57,089 nt of DNA, taken from the NCBI GenBank assembly GCA_028868735.1, contig JAGWTW010000010.1:1-57089 (forward strand). Reading direction: 5' to 3'. The notes under the pieces are model-generated. The model ran no database searches, was not told the DNA's origin, and saw nothing but the letters and a program-made list of their open reading frames with translations. The stretch comes from Hyphomicrobiales bacterium (lineage in GTDB: Bacteria; Pseudomonadota; Alphaproteobacteria; Rhizobiales; Beijerinckiaceae). Below are positions 18,574 through 26,756 of this stretch, in pieces (positions within the stretch are counted from its first letter, which is position 1; each line of letters opens with the position of its first letter). The translations under genes and the position numbers were made by a program.

Positions 18574-19551
18574 TCACAGGGCGAGGACGATCTTGCCGAA
18601 ATGCCCGTTGGCGCGCATGTGCGCGAAAGCATTGTCGGCGTCTGCGAAGGAATAGGTCCGGTCGATCGGCAGGCGCAATCGTCCGGCCTCCACGGCCGGC
18701 AGGAGGTCCGCGCGCATCGCCCGGACGATCTCGCGAATTTCCTCTGCGCTTCGCGTGCGAAAGGTGACTCCGATGTAATCGATGCGCTTCAGCGCGTGCA
18801 GATCGAAGTCGAAGTCGCCTTTCATGCCGCCGAGACGGCCGACGTTGACGATGCGGCCGAGGACGCTTGCGGCTTTCATATTGTCGTTTGCGACATATCC
18901 CGAAATCTGGTCGACGATGAGATCGACGCCCTTGCCGTCGGTCGCCGCGCGTGCGGCCTCGGCCCAGTCGGCAGCGCGCGAGTCGAGCGCGAGATCAGCG
19001 CCGAATTCCTTCAACCTCGCGCGCCGTTCAGGATTGGTGGACGTCCCGATCACCTTGCCCGCGCCCATTTCCTTCGCGATCATCAGCGCCATCAGGCCGA
19101 CGCCTGAACTCGCGCCCTGGACGAGCACGCTTTCGCCCTTCTTCAATCGTCCGGCGGTGACCAGCGCATTGTGCATCGTTTGCAGCGCGACGGGCAGCGT
19201 CGCGGCCTCGACGAAGCTCATATTGCCCTTGGCCGGGATTTTCGTCGCACGCCCGGCGTCGGTGACGGCATATTCAGCCAGCGCATGGCGCGACGAGCAC
19301 ATCACGCGGTCGCCGATCGCGAAGTCCGTCACGCCAGCACCGAGGCTCTCGACCTCGCCCGCGCATTCGAGGCCAAGGATCGCGCCTGCGCCCCCGACTG
19401 CGCCATGCTGATGGCCGGCGAGCACCAGCAGATCGGCGCGGTTGAGCGCCGCAGCCGTTACGCGCACGCGAATTTCGCCGGGCCCGGGCGCAGGCGTCTC
19501 CACTTCCGCGATGGCGGCTTTGTTCCTGTCGGCGACGATGACGGCGCGCAT
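18574..19551 (-). CDS. Quinone-oxidoreductase-like zinc-independent MDR enzyme
   Basis: A 325-residue medium-chain reductase of the NADPH:quinone reductase / enoyl reductase type. It has the GroES-like N-terminal domain (NRADLLVLAG) and the NADPH-binding loop VQGASSGVGLMAL (about residue 145). It ends HFGKIVLAL, as in this family. The zinc-binding cysteines of classical alcohol dehydrogenases are absent. GGAGG lies five bases before the ATG at 19551. It is flanked on the same strand by the acyl-CoA dehydrogenase and a hydroxyacid dehydrogenase with gaps of 17 and 7 bases, suggesting a joint role in breakdown of an acyl or hydroxyacid compound. Confidence 0.82.
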   Translation of the reverse strand: MRAVIVADRNKAAIAEVETPAPGPGEIRVRVTAAALNRADLLVLAGHQHGAVGGAGAILGLECAGEVESLGAGVTDFAIGDRVMCSSRHALAEYAVTDAGRATKIPAKGNMSFVEAATLPVALQTMHNALVTAGRLKKGESVLVQGASSGVGLMALMIAKEMGAGKVIGTSTNPERRARLKEFGADLALDSRAADWAEAARAATDGKGVDLIVDQISGYVANDNMKAASVLGRIVNVGRLGGMKGDFDFDLHALKRIDYIGVTFRTRSAEEIREIVRAMRADLLPAVEAGRLRLPIDRTYSFADADNAFAHMRANGHFGKIVLAL

Positions 19552-19568
19552 TTTTCCTCCGGATCGGC

Positions 19569-20735
19569 TCAATAAGACCGCGGCATGCCCAGAACATGTT
19601 CCGCGACGAACGACAGGATGAGGTTCGTCGAGATCGGCGCAACCTGGTAGAGGCGCGTCTCGCGGAACTTGCGTTCGACGTCGTATTCCTCGGCGAAACC
19701 GAATCCGCCATGCGTCTGGATGCAGACGTTGGCGGCCTCGTTCGATGCGTCGGCCGCGAGCATTTTCGCCATATTGGCTTCCGGCCCGCAATTCTGGCCG
19801 GCCTCGTAGAGCCGCGCCGCCTCGCGCGCCATCAGTTCGGCTGCGCGCATGTTGGCGTAGGCGCGCGCGATCGGGAACTGAATGCCCTGATTCTGTCCGA
19901 TCGGTCGTCCGAACACGCTGCGTTCGCGCGCGTAATTGGTCGCCTTTTCGATGAACCATTTGGCGTCGCCGATACATTCGTGAGCGATGAGGATGCGCTC
20001 GGCGTTCATGCCGGAAAGAATGTAGCGGAACCCCTGTCCCTCTTCGCCGATCAGGTTTTCGGCGGGCACTTCCATATTGTCGAAGAACACTTCCGTGGTG
20101 CCGTGGTTCATCATCGTGCGGATCGGCCGGATCGTCAGCCCGTTCCCGAGCGCCTTGCGCATGTCGACGATGAAGACGGACAGCCCGTCGGTCTTCTTCC
20201 GCGCCTCCTCGCGCGGCGTCGTGCGCGCCAGCAGGATCATCAGATCGGAATGCTCTGCGCGCGACGTCCAGATTTTCTGGCCGTTGACGATATATTTGTC
20301 GCCTTCCTTGCGCGCGAACGTCTTGAGCGAGGTTGTGTCGGTGCCGGACGTGGGCTCGGTGACGCCGAACGCCTGAAGCCGAAGGCGTCCCGTCGCGACT
20401 TCCGGCAGATATTTGCGTTTCTGTTCTTCCGAGCCGTGACGCAGCACCGTGCCCATCACGTACATCTGGGCATGGCAGGCGGCGCCGTTGCACCCGGACG
20501 CCTGAACCTCTTCCAGAATGGCGGCCGCCGCGGAGAGTCCGAGGCCTGCGCCGCCGTACGTCTCCGGGATCAGCGCGGAAAGAAAGCCGGACTCCGTCAG
20601 CGCCCGGACGAAGGCCGTCGGATATTCGCCGGCGCGATCGAGCTTGCGCCAATATTCGCCGGGATAATCGGCGCAGAGTTTGCGCACCGCGTCGCGGATT
20701 TCGCGATGCGGATCGGGGGCGGCGGCTTCAGTCAT
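19569..20735 (-). CDS. Acyl-CoA dehydrogenase family protein with IVD-type catalytic Glu
   Basis: FAD-dependent acyl-CoA dehydrogenase, 388 residues, normal length. FAD and substrate segments are FGVTEPTSGTDTTS (about 123-136), NGQKIWTSRAEHSD, RTMMNHGTTEVFFDNMEVP and THGGFGFAEEYDVER (341-355). The medium-chain catalytic Glu position (YQIYEGT in MCAD) reads YQVAPIS here, with Pro367. Instead Glu246 in SGMNAERILIA occupies the base position used by isovaleryl-CoA and long-chain dehydrogenases. That points to a branched-chain or otherwise atypical substrate. It is first in a three-gene minus-strand operon. Confidence 0.88.
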   Translation of the reverse strand: MTEAAAPDPHREIRDAVRKLCADYPGEYWRKLDRAGEYPTAFVRALTESGFLSALIPETYGGAGLGLSAAAAILEEVQASGCNGAACHAQMYVMGTVLRHGSEEQKRKYLPEVATGRLRLQAFGVTEPTSGTDTTSLKTFARKEGDKYIVNGQKIWTSRAEHSDLMILLARTTPREEARKKTDGLSVFIVDMRKALGNGLTIRPIRTMMNHGTTEVFFDNMEVPAENLIGEEGQGFRYILSGMNAERILIAHECIGDAKWFIEKATNYARERSVFGRPIGQNQGIQFPIARAYANMRAAELMAREAARLYEAGQNCGPEANMAKMLAADASNEAANVCIQTHGGFGFAEEYDVERKFRETRLYQVAPISTNLILSFVAEHVLGMPRSY

Positions 20736-20822
20736 TTTTCCTCGACCGGCTGGTTCGGCCCGCTTCCGGCGGGTCTGTGCGGCTTGTCTATCGGACGTGC
20801 GGGCGTGAGCGCAATGGCGCTG

Positions 20823-21677
20823 TCAGGAGGCGCCGCCGATCGGAAATTTTGTCGTCCAGCTCGCGCCCTCGGTGTCATGGGCCTCGACGCTCAGCGTCTT
20901 CGCGCCATTCGGAAGATAGGTGAAGCGAATGTCGGGATCCTCCGACATCGAAATGCCCCCGTCCATTTCGAACACCAGATCGTCGCCTTGCTTGACGACG
21001 AGACGGTCGATATAGCGCGCGGCAATGTATTCGCCGGTCGCATGGTTCATCTGCATGCCCGAATAATTGGGATGACGGATCGTGAGCTCGGCTTCGCGAC
21101 GGTGGACGCTGCCGATATCGCCTGCGATGATCTCGTGAAATGTCATCTTTCCCATGCTCGCGGCGATCTCGTCGAAATTCTTCGCCGATTGCGCCGAGCA
21201 GCCGCCGGCGGCCTCGACGAAACGCTTGCTGTCGTGCAGCGAGCCGTCCAGCCGTTCGGCGACGAGATGCACATCCGTGTAATTGTCGACCCGCACGCGC
21301 GTCGAGAGCATCGTCAATCCGGATTGCGGTCCGATTGCGATGGTCGCCGCCAGCGGCGCCGGGTTCTGGTCGATGACGAGCGTCACTTTGCGGATCGTGG
21401 TCGCCGGCTTGTCCAGCTGAATCGTTACTGGCACTGACGAGGATTCATAATATTGGACGGGCATCCGGAGCGATGCGACGTCGCTCGCTTCGGTCAGGGG
21501 CCGGTCCTTGAAAATCTCTTTAGCGAGGCTCGCCCATAGCTCCGGCGATTCGCTGGATTTGGCCGGCTGCGTCGCCGGCGATGGAACCTGGGCGAGGGAC
21601 CCGGTCGCAAAGAGAGCGAGCCCGGTCGCCAGCATCGATGCGGCCGCCCATTGCGTGACCCAAATACGTCCGGGCAT
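20823..21677 (-). CDS. Quinoprotein dehydrogenase-associated SoxYZ-like carrier
   Basis: A 284-residue exported protein with a signal peptide (residues 1-29, ending GSLAQ). A SoxY-like domain (about 45-165) ends in VEAAGGCSAQ, with Cys160 at the swinging-arm position of SoxY. A SoxZ-like immunoglobulin-fold domain (about 175-284) contains HPNYSGMQMNH. This fused SoxY-SoxZ architecture is a known companion of PQQ-dependent alcohol dehydrogenases in methylotrophs. It is transcribed divergently from the CXXCW protein of the same functional class, so the two probably share a regulatory region of about 80 bases. What is carried on Cys160 is not known. Confidence 0.85.
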   Translation of the reverse strand: MPGRIWVTQWAAASMLATGLALFATGSLAQVPSPATQPAKSSESPELWASLAKEIFKDRPLTEASDVASLRMPVQYYESSSVPVTIQLDKPATTIRKVTLVIDQNPAPLAATIAIGPQSGLTMLSTRVRVDNYTDVHLVAERLDGSLHDSKRFVEAAGGCSAQSAKNFDEIAASMGKMTFHEIIAGDIGSVHRREAELTIRHPNYSGMQMNHATGEYIAARYIDRLVVKQGDDLVFEMDGGISMSEDPDIRFTYLPNGAKTLSVEAHDTEGASWTTKFPIGGAS

Positions 21678-21757
21678 GGCGATTCCTCTCCCTTTCGTTC
21701 AGGCGCGACAATAACGCCCGGTTGAACCTGGAGGCTATAGGACCTAAGACCTCGCGC

Positions 21758-22300
21758 ATGAGGCTCGCGTTCGCCTTCGCCCTTCTCCTTGCTGCGCCGC
21801 CCGTCGAGGCCCGCGCTCAGGTCGCCGAGCCGGAAGGCTACCGCACGGAGAATTATCGCGCGCCCGTGCCCGCCACGCTCGCCGGCGCCCGCGTCGCCGA
21901 CACGGCCGGTGTGGAAAGGCTGTGGAAGGACAATGGCGCGGCCTTTATCGATGTGCTGCCGCGGCCGCCGAAACCGGCGAACCTGCCAGCCGACACCGTC
22001 TGGCGCGACAAGCCGCGCCGCGACATCCCCGGCAGCCTGTGGCTGCCGGACACGGGTTACGGCCGGCTGCCGGAGGCCGTGTCGGCTTATCTGAGCCGCG
22101 GTCTCGGCAAGGCCTCGAACGGCGACAAGTCGCGTCTGCTCGTATTCTACTGCCTCCGGGATTGCTGGATGTCCTGGAACGCCGCCAAGCGCGCCATTTC
22201 GCTCGGCTACCGCAACGTCATCTGGTATCCGGACGGCACGGACGGCTGGGCGGCGGCGGGCCTCCGGCTCGAGGACCGCACGCCCGAGCCCCGCGGGTGA
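21758..22300 (+). CDS. PQQ-dependent catabolism-associated CXXCW-type protein
   Basis: A 180-residue periplasmic rhodanese-like protein, signal peptide about residues 1-20 (MRLAFAFALLLAAPPVEARA). The diagnostic segment is YCLRDCWMSWNAAKRA: Cys132, Cys136 and Trp137, with three residues between the cysteines in this copy. LGYRNVIWYPDGTDGW matches the family C-terminus. Family members accompany PQQ alcohol dehydrogenases and their cytochromes. An upstream TTG at 21722 is open, but 21758 places the signal peptide at the very N-terminus. Its stop lies 19 bases before the MfnB-FolB gene, suggesting co-transcription. Confidence 0.82.
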   Translation: MRLAFAFALLLAAPPVEARAQVAEPEGYRTENYRAPVPATLAGARVADTAGVERLWKDNGAAFIDVLPRPPKPANLPADTVWRDKPRRDIPGSLWLPDTGYGRLPEAVSAYLSRGLGKASNGDKSRLLVFYCLRDCWMSWNAAKRAISLGYRNVIWYPDGTDGWAAAGLRLEDRTPEPRG

Positions 22301-22319
22301 CAGGATCGGACAGGAGCGC

Positions 22320-23426
22320 ATGACCGCTTTTCTCGCCAGCGTTGTCGATGCCGCCGAGGCCGCGGTCGCGCTCGACTGCGGGGCCGATATCGTCGATTGC
22401 ACCGATCCCTCGCGCGGCGCGCTCGGCGCGCCGACCGCCGGCAATGTCTCCTCGATCGCCGCGCGCGTAGCCGGCAAAAGGCCAGTGAGCGCCGCGGCCG
22501 GCGCGCCCGACCTTTCGAAAGACCTTCTCGCACCAGCGGTCGCCGCGATGAGCGCGGCGGGCGCGGATATCGTGAAGGTCGGGGTCGGCGCAGGCGCCGG
22601 GTGGCGGAACCGGATCGCGGCGCTCGCGCCCCTGGCGCGCCGGACAAAACTCGTCGGCGTCTTCTTTGCCGACCGCGCGCCGGATTTCGATCTGATCGGT
22701 GAACTGGCCGCCGCCGGTTTTGCAGGCGCGATGCTCGACACGGTCGACAAGACGCACGGCCGCTTCCTCGAAACGCTGGAGGCGAGCGACGCCGCGCGTT
22801 TCATCGAATCGTGCCGTAACGCCGGCCTCGTCAGCGGCGTCGCCGGTTCGCTGGAGCCGCCCGACGTACCGCGCCTTGTGGCTCTGAGTCCGGATTTTCT
22901 CGGCTTTCGCGCCGCGCTCTGCGGCGCCGGCGACAGGCGCAACGCGCTCGACCGCGACGCGGTCGCCGCCATCCGCGCGTTGATCGACGCGGGCGCGCGC
23001 CACGACGCCGAGCCCGGCGAATGCGACCGCATATTCGTTCGCGATTTTCTCATCGACGCGAGCATCGGCGTCTACAATTACGAGAAGGGCAAGCCGCAGC
23101 GCATGCGGTTCAATGTGGAAGCCGACGTGCCCCGGGCCTCGCGCGTGAGGGACGATTTCCGCGACGTCGTGTCCTACGATGTATTCATCGACGCGATCAG
23201 GCTGACGCTGCAGAGCGGCCATGTGAAACTTGTCGAAACCGTCGCCGAAGAGGTGGCGGCCGCCGCGTTGCGCGACCGGCGCGTCAAGCGCGTTCGCGTG
23301 CGCGTCGAGAAGCTCGACATCATCGAAGGTTCGGTGGGCGTCGAGATCGAGCGCCGTCAGACCGGCGAGCCGGCGCGGTCGCCGGCGCTCGCGCGCCTTC
23401 TTGAAAAATTCGGCCATGGCGCGTGA
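22320..23426 (+). CDS. mfnB: MfnB-type (5-formylfuran-3-yl)methyl phosphate synthase fused to dihydroneopterin aldolase
   Basis: A two-domain, 368-residue enzyme. Residues 1-225 match MfnB, which makes the furan ring precursor of methanofuran/methylofuran from two glyceraldehyde 3-phosphates: LASVVDAAEAAVAL, SRGALGAP, GADIVKVGVG (Lys86), MLDTVDKTHGRF (Lys144) and VAGSLEPPDVPRL. Residues about 236-355 are a FolB-like dihydroneopterin aldolase, with IGVYNYEKGKPQ and RVEKLDI keeping the expected Glu and Lys. The fusion would link methylofuran and methanopterin cofactor synthesis in a methylotroph. In archaeal MfnB the segment after IVD carries a Schiff-base lysine; here it reads CTDP, with Thr28. 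Confidence 0.82.
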   Translation: MTAFLASVVDAAEAAVALDCGADIVDCTDPSRGALGAPTAGNVSSIAARVAGKRPVSAAAGAPDLSKDLLAPAVAAMSAAGADIVKVGVGAGAGWRNRIAALAPLARRTKLVGVFFADRAPDFDLIGELAAAGFAGAMLDTVDKTHGRFLETLEASDAARFIESCRNAGLVSGVAGSLEPPDVPRLVALSPDFLGFRAALCGAGDRRNALDRDAVAAIRALIDAGARHDAEPGECDRIFVRDFLIDASIGVYNYEKGKPQRMRFNVEADVPRASRVRDDFRDVVSYDVFIDAIRLTLQSGHVKLVETVAEEVAAAALRDRRVKRVRVRVEKLDIIEGSVGVEIERRQTGEPARSPALARLLEKFGHGA

Positions 23427-23466
23427 ATGTGGGGGGACACAGAACGGCGAGGAACTCAGACTCGCG

Positions 23467-23982
23467 ATGAACAGGTCGCGAGCGATCGGGCACGGCGTGC
23501 CGACCGCCATTCTCGATGCGCTTCAGGACGACGGCGTCGACTGTCTCGTCCATCTGCATCCGCCGGTTCACACGGTCGAGGAAGCGCGCGAATATTGGGC
23601 GCACATCGCCGGCGCCCATGCGAAGAACCTGTTTCTGAAGGATGCGGGCGGCCGGTTGTGGCTCGTCGTCGCGCCGTCCGAGAGCCGGGTCGACCTCAAA
23701 CGCTTGCCTCGGATCATCGGGTCGAAGCGCCTGTCCTTTGGGGCCGCCGATCTTTTGGCCGAGGTCCTCGGCGTAAGCCCGGGGTCGGTTTCCCCGCTCG
23801 CGGCGATGAACGACAAGCAGGGGCGCGTCACCGTCGCGCTCGACGCGAGCCTGATGAAAGCGGAAATCGTGAACGTCCATCCGCTCGTCAATGTCGCGAC
23901 GATCGGCCTGACGCCGGGCGAACTCGTGGGGTTCCTCACCAAGCGCGGCCATGCGCCGCTCGTCGTCGATCTCGCGACGTGA
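23467..23982 (+). CDS. ProX/YbaK-type aminoacyl-tRNA deacylase
   Basis: A 171-residue free-standing editing domain of the YbaK/ProX family, which hydrolyses mischarged tRNA (Ala-tRNA(Pro) for ProXp-ala). Family features are HPPVHTVEEAREYW, the core HAKNLFLKDAGGRLWLVV with the catalytic-pocket lysine, SFGAADLLAEVLGVSPGSVSPLA and the C-terminal HPLVNVATIGL. The ATG at 23467 has GAGGAA upstream and gives the usual length; an ATG at 23416, overlapping the previous gene by 11 bases, is an alternative. Convergent with the SDR gene. Confidence 0.85.
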   Translation: MNRSRAIGHGVPTAILDALQDDGVDCLVHLHPPVHTVEEAREYWAHIAGAHAKNLFLKDAGGRLWLVVAPSESRVDLKRLPRIIGSKRLSFGAADLLAEVLGVSPGSVSPLAAMNDKQGRVTVALDASLMKAEIVNVHPLVNVATIGLTPGELVGFLTKRGHAPLVVDLAT

Positions 23983-23986
23983 AACT

Positions 23987-24715
23987 CTAGGTCACCGTAG
24001 AACCGAGGCTCGCGCCCCCGCAGACGAACAGGGTTTGTCCGGTCAGGAAGTCCGCGTCCTTCGCGCAGAAAAAATCGACGGCGCGCGCCACGTCCATCGA
24101 GCGCCCGAGCCGGCCGATCGGAATGGCTTTCGCAAGCGCCTTTCCCCGCTCCGACTCCGGCGACATCACCGCCTCGAACATTTCCGTGTCGCCGATAGGA
24201 CCGGGCGCGATTGCGTTGACGGTGATTCCGAACTGCGCCAGTTCGAGCGCCCAGGTCCGCATCATGCCGATCATTCCGGCCTTGGTCGCCGAGTAGACGG
24301 TGCGCGTCTGCAACCCGAGCAGGGCGCGCGACGACATGAGCACGATGCGCCCGAAATGCGCGGCCTTCATCGAAGGCAGGGCGGCCTGCACGATCTCGAT
24401 CGCTGCGCCCAGGTGCAATTGCGTCACGAGCGCGAGCTCTTCGAGCTCCACCTTGTGCAGCAGGTTCGGCTTGATGACGCCGGCGTTGTGTACGAAATGC
24501 GTGATCGGGCGCACAGCCGCCTTCGCCGCCGCCGCGCGCGTCGCCGCCGGATCGGCGAGATCGACCTCGATGAAATCGAGCCGCTCGTGCGAAAAATCCG
24601 GCTTGCGGCGCGACATGCAGACGACGTCGTAGCCGCGATCGAGAAAGGTCCGGGAAATGGCGGCGCCGATGCCGGTGTTGCCGCCCGTGACGACGGCGCG
24701 ATAACGATCGCTCAT
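23987..24715 (-). CDS. Short-chain dehydrogenase/reductase
   Basis: A 242-residue classical SDR with all expected motifs: cofactor loop TGGNTGIG (about residue 10), HNAG, a catalytic Ser in MSSRALLG and YSATKAG with Tyr and Lys four apart. It ends with the family-typical LTGQTLFVCGG. This makes it a likely active NAD(P)-dependent 3-oxoacyl or alcohol oxidoreductase. It is the last gene of the seven-gene Rieske oxygenase operon, overlapping the cyclase gene by ATGA. Within the proposed auxin route it could act on dioxindole-level intermediates; that is inference. Confidence 0.88.
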   Translation of the reverse strand: MSDRYRAVVTGGNTGIGAAISRTFLDRGYDVVCMSRRKPDFSHERLDFIEVDLADPAATRAAAAKAAVRPITHFVHNAGVIKPNLLHKVELEELALVTQLHLGAAIEIVQAALPSMKAAHFGRIVLMSSRALLGLQTRTVYSATKAGMIGMMRTWALELAQFGITVNAIAPGPIGDTEMFEAVMSPESERGKALAKAIPIGRLGRSMDVARAVDFFCAKDADFLTGQTLFVCGGASLGSTVT

Positions 24716-25518
24716 TCCCGATCTCCATCGGCGACGAGCGCCAGCACGCGCAGGGGACTGCCCGAACCCTGCTTGATTTTCAGTGGCGCGGAAATGATGA
24801 CCGCGCCCGTCGGCGGCAGAAGATCGAGATTGCAGAGGCACTGCAATCCGTATTTTCCGGCGCCATGAATGTAATGGTGGGCAGGGTGCGGCGGATTGAA
24901 ATGCGTGGCCTGACCGTGATCCGTGCCGATCGTTTCCGTTCCGAAGCCGTGAACGTCGCGCGCCTCGATCAGCCATTTCATCACCTCGGCGCCGGGCCCC
25001 GGCGTATGCGCGCCGTCGTCCTTCATATTGGCGTAGGCGCGTGACGGCAGTTTCGACCAGTCCGTGCGCAAAAGAACCCACGCGCCGGCTGGAATGCGCC
25101 CGTGCCGGGCCTCCCAGTCAAGGACGTGATCGACGCTCAGCGTGAAGTCGGGATCTTCGGCGCATTGCTTGCTGACGTCGATCACGCAGGCCGGCGCCAC
25201 GAACCTTCGCGGCGCTATCGTGTCGACGCTGGCCTCTGGCAGATCACGGCCGGTGATCCAGTGGATCGGCGCATCGAAATGTGTGCCGGTATGTTCGCTC
25301 AACGTGAAATTGTTCCAGTACCAGCCGGGACCGCGCTCGTCGTAACGCGAGATTTCCTCCATGCGGAATGGCGCGGCCTGACCGAATTCGGGCGGCAGCA
25401 CGATGACCGGAAATTCGGGCGTCAGCGTCTGCGTGAGATCGATCACGCGCACATCGCCCGATGCGACGGCCGATGCGAACCGGAGCAGATCGGCGGAGGA
25501 GAAAGAGGAAGACGCCAC
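24712..25518 (-). CDS. Cyclase-family metallohydrolase, candidate isatin hydrolase
   Basis: A 268-residue member of the cyclase family (PF04199), which includes kynurenine formamidase and isatin hydrolase. The metal-binding signature is complete: His76-x-Gly-Thr-His80-x-Asp82-x-Pro-x-His86 in SEHTGTHFDAPIHWITG. Asp and His residues in ETIGTDHGQATHFNPPHPAHH complete the pocket. GTG at 25518 was chosen because GGGAG lies eight bases upstream; a second GTG at 25524 is in frame. It lies two bases after the DUF35-SDR gene and overlaps the SDR gene by ATGA. The isatin substrate is inferred from the operon; an amide or lactone hydrolase for another ring is the alternative. Confidence 0.82.
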   Translation of the reverse strand: MASSSFSSADLLRFASAVASGDVRVIDLTQTLTPEFPVIVLPPEFGQAAPFRMEEISRYDERGPGWYWNNFTLSEHTGTHFDAPIHWITGRDLPEASVDTIAPRRFVAPACVIDVSKQCAEDPDFTLSVDHVLDWEARHGRIPAGAWVLLRTDWSKLPSRAYANMKDDGAHTPGPGAEVMKWLIEARDVHGFGTETIGTDHGQATHFNPPHPAHHYIHGAGKYGLQCLCNLDLLPPTGAVIISAPLKIKQGSGSPLRVLALVADGDRE

Positions 25519-25520
25519 GT

Positions 25521-26756
25521 TCACAACTCCCGTTCCAGCGCCTTCGGATTGGCGGCGGCGCGCGCGCGGATGTCCTGCGCGATATCGCCGACGAAGACGT
25601 CTTCGAGCCCGCGTCGCAAGGCGTCGACCGCGGCCTTGCCGAGCGCTGATGGCGCCACTTTGGGGGGCGGCACGGTCTGAAACCATTCGGTCTCGAGCGG
25701 CCCGTGGAAAATGTTGATGCACTTGACGCCGCCCGGCCGAAGCTCCGAGCGCAGCGAATGCGTCGCCGACAGGCAGGCCGCCTCCGTCGCCGAATAGGCG
25801 CCGAATTCCGGCAGATTTGCGAGCGCGTGGACGAACAGGAAATTCACGATCGCCGTCGCGGAATTGACGCCGTCGGCGCCGCGCATGCGCAGGATCGGCC
25901 CGAAGGACTGCGCAAGGCGCATGAGGCCGAAATAGCGGATTTCCATTTCCTCGCGCGCGACGACAAGCCCTCTGCGCGCCATCAGGCCGCCCGGCCGAAC
26001 GTGCTCGGCCGTGTTGACGATGATATCCACACGGCCGCCGATGTCGGCTGCAAGGTCGCCGACGGATTCCGAATTGGTGACGTCGAGCGGCACGATCTCG
26101 ACATTGGGAATTGCGCGCAGGGCGGCGTCGCCTGGAAAAGGCTTCCACTCGTCGGCGAGCCCGACGAAGACGATGGAGGCGCCTGCATCCGACAAGGCTT
26201 TCGCGGCGGCTTGTCCGACTGCGGTCCTGCCGTCCGTCACCAGCGCGCGCCTGAATTTCGGATCGCAGGTCATTTCGCGCAATTGTGGGTCGTCGGCCAT
26301 GGCGGGCGTTTCCGTTAGCGGCAGCGCGAAGGCGACCGCCTGCCCGCTGCGATCGAGATGGAGCGACATGCGGACGCGATCGCCGTCCGAAACATCGCCA
26401 TGGATATGCGCGACGATCGAGGGCCCGCAATCCAGTCGGATCGTACCGACGCGCCAGGGCATGCGTTCGCGATAATAGGTGTCGGTGGACGTGCGGATCG
26501 TCGTCGTCGCCAGCAATGCGCCTTCGGGCGGCACATCGCGAAATGGCGGCGCCGGCGCGAAGCAGGCGGGGCAGGCGTCGCGCGGCGGATAGACAATTTT
26601 TGCGCATTGATCGCAGACCTGGAGCGCAAACCGGCCTTCCGCTGCGGCGGCGACGAGACCGAGCGCCGTGCGGCTGCGCGCACCCTGCGGGCTCAGCGGC
26701 AGGCGCGTGCGTTTCAGCGGATCCTTGCGCTTCGGTTTGACGAGCGGCTCGGTCAT
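25521..26756 (-). CDS. DUF35 zinc-ribbon/OB-fold protein fused to a degenerate SDR domain
   Basis: A 411-residue fusion. Residues about 35-150 are a DUF35 (ChsH2-type) domain: zinc ribbon Cys48, Cys51, Cys62, Cys65, then an OB fold (GALLATTTIRTST). Residues about 168-400 have an SDR fold but lack its active site. The TGxxxGIG loop reads TDGRTAVG, NNAG reads NTAE (248-251), and YxxxK reads YSATE (321-325), so the catalytic Lys is Glu. No Ser is seen in the strand before it. The domain is probably structural. DUF35 proteins partner thiolase-fold enzymes; the gene abuts the thiolase-fold gene with no gap (TGAATG), so a hetero-complex is expected. Confidence 0.82.
   Translation of the reverse strand: MTEPLVKPKRKDPLKRTRLPLSPQGARSRTALGLVAAAAEGRFALQVCDQCAKIVYPPRDACPACFAPAPPFRDVPPEGALLATTTIRTSTDTYYRERMPWRVGTIRLDCGPSIVAHIHGDVSDGDRVRMSLHLDRSGQAVAFALPLTETPAMADDPQLREMTCDPKFRRALVTDGRTAVGQAAAKALSDAGASIVFVGLADEWKPFPGDAALRAIPNVEIVPLDVTNSESVGDLAADIGGRVDIIVNTAEHVRPGGLMARRGLVVAREEMEIRYFGLMRLAQSFGPILRMRGADGVNSATAIVNFLFVHALANLPEFGAYSATEAACLSATHSLRSELRPGGVKCINIFHGPLETEWFQTVPPPKVAPSALGKAAVDALRRGLEDVFVGDIAQDIRARAAANPKALEREL

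Noticed and set aside
21722..21757. Upstream TTG start for the CXXCW protein
   Set aside because: It would put twelve residues before an otherwise perfect N-terminal signal peptide.
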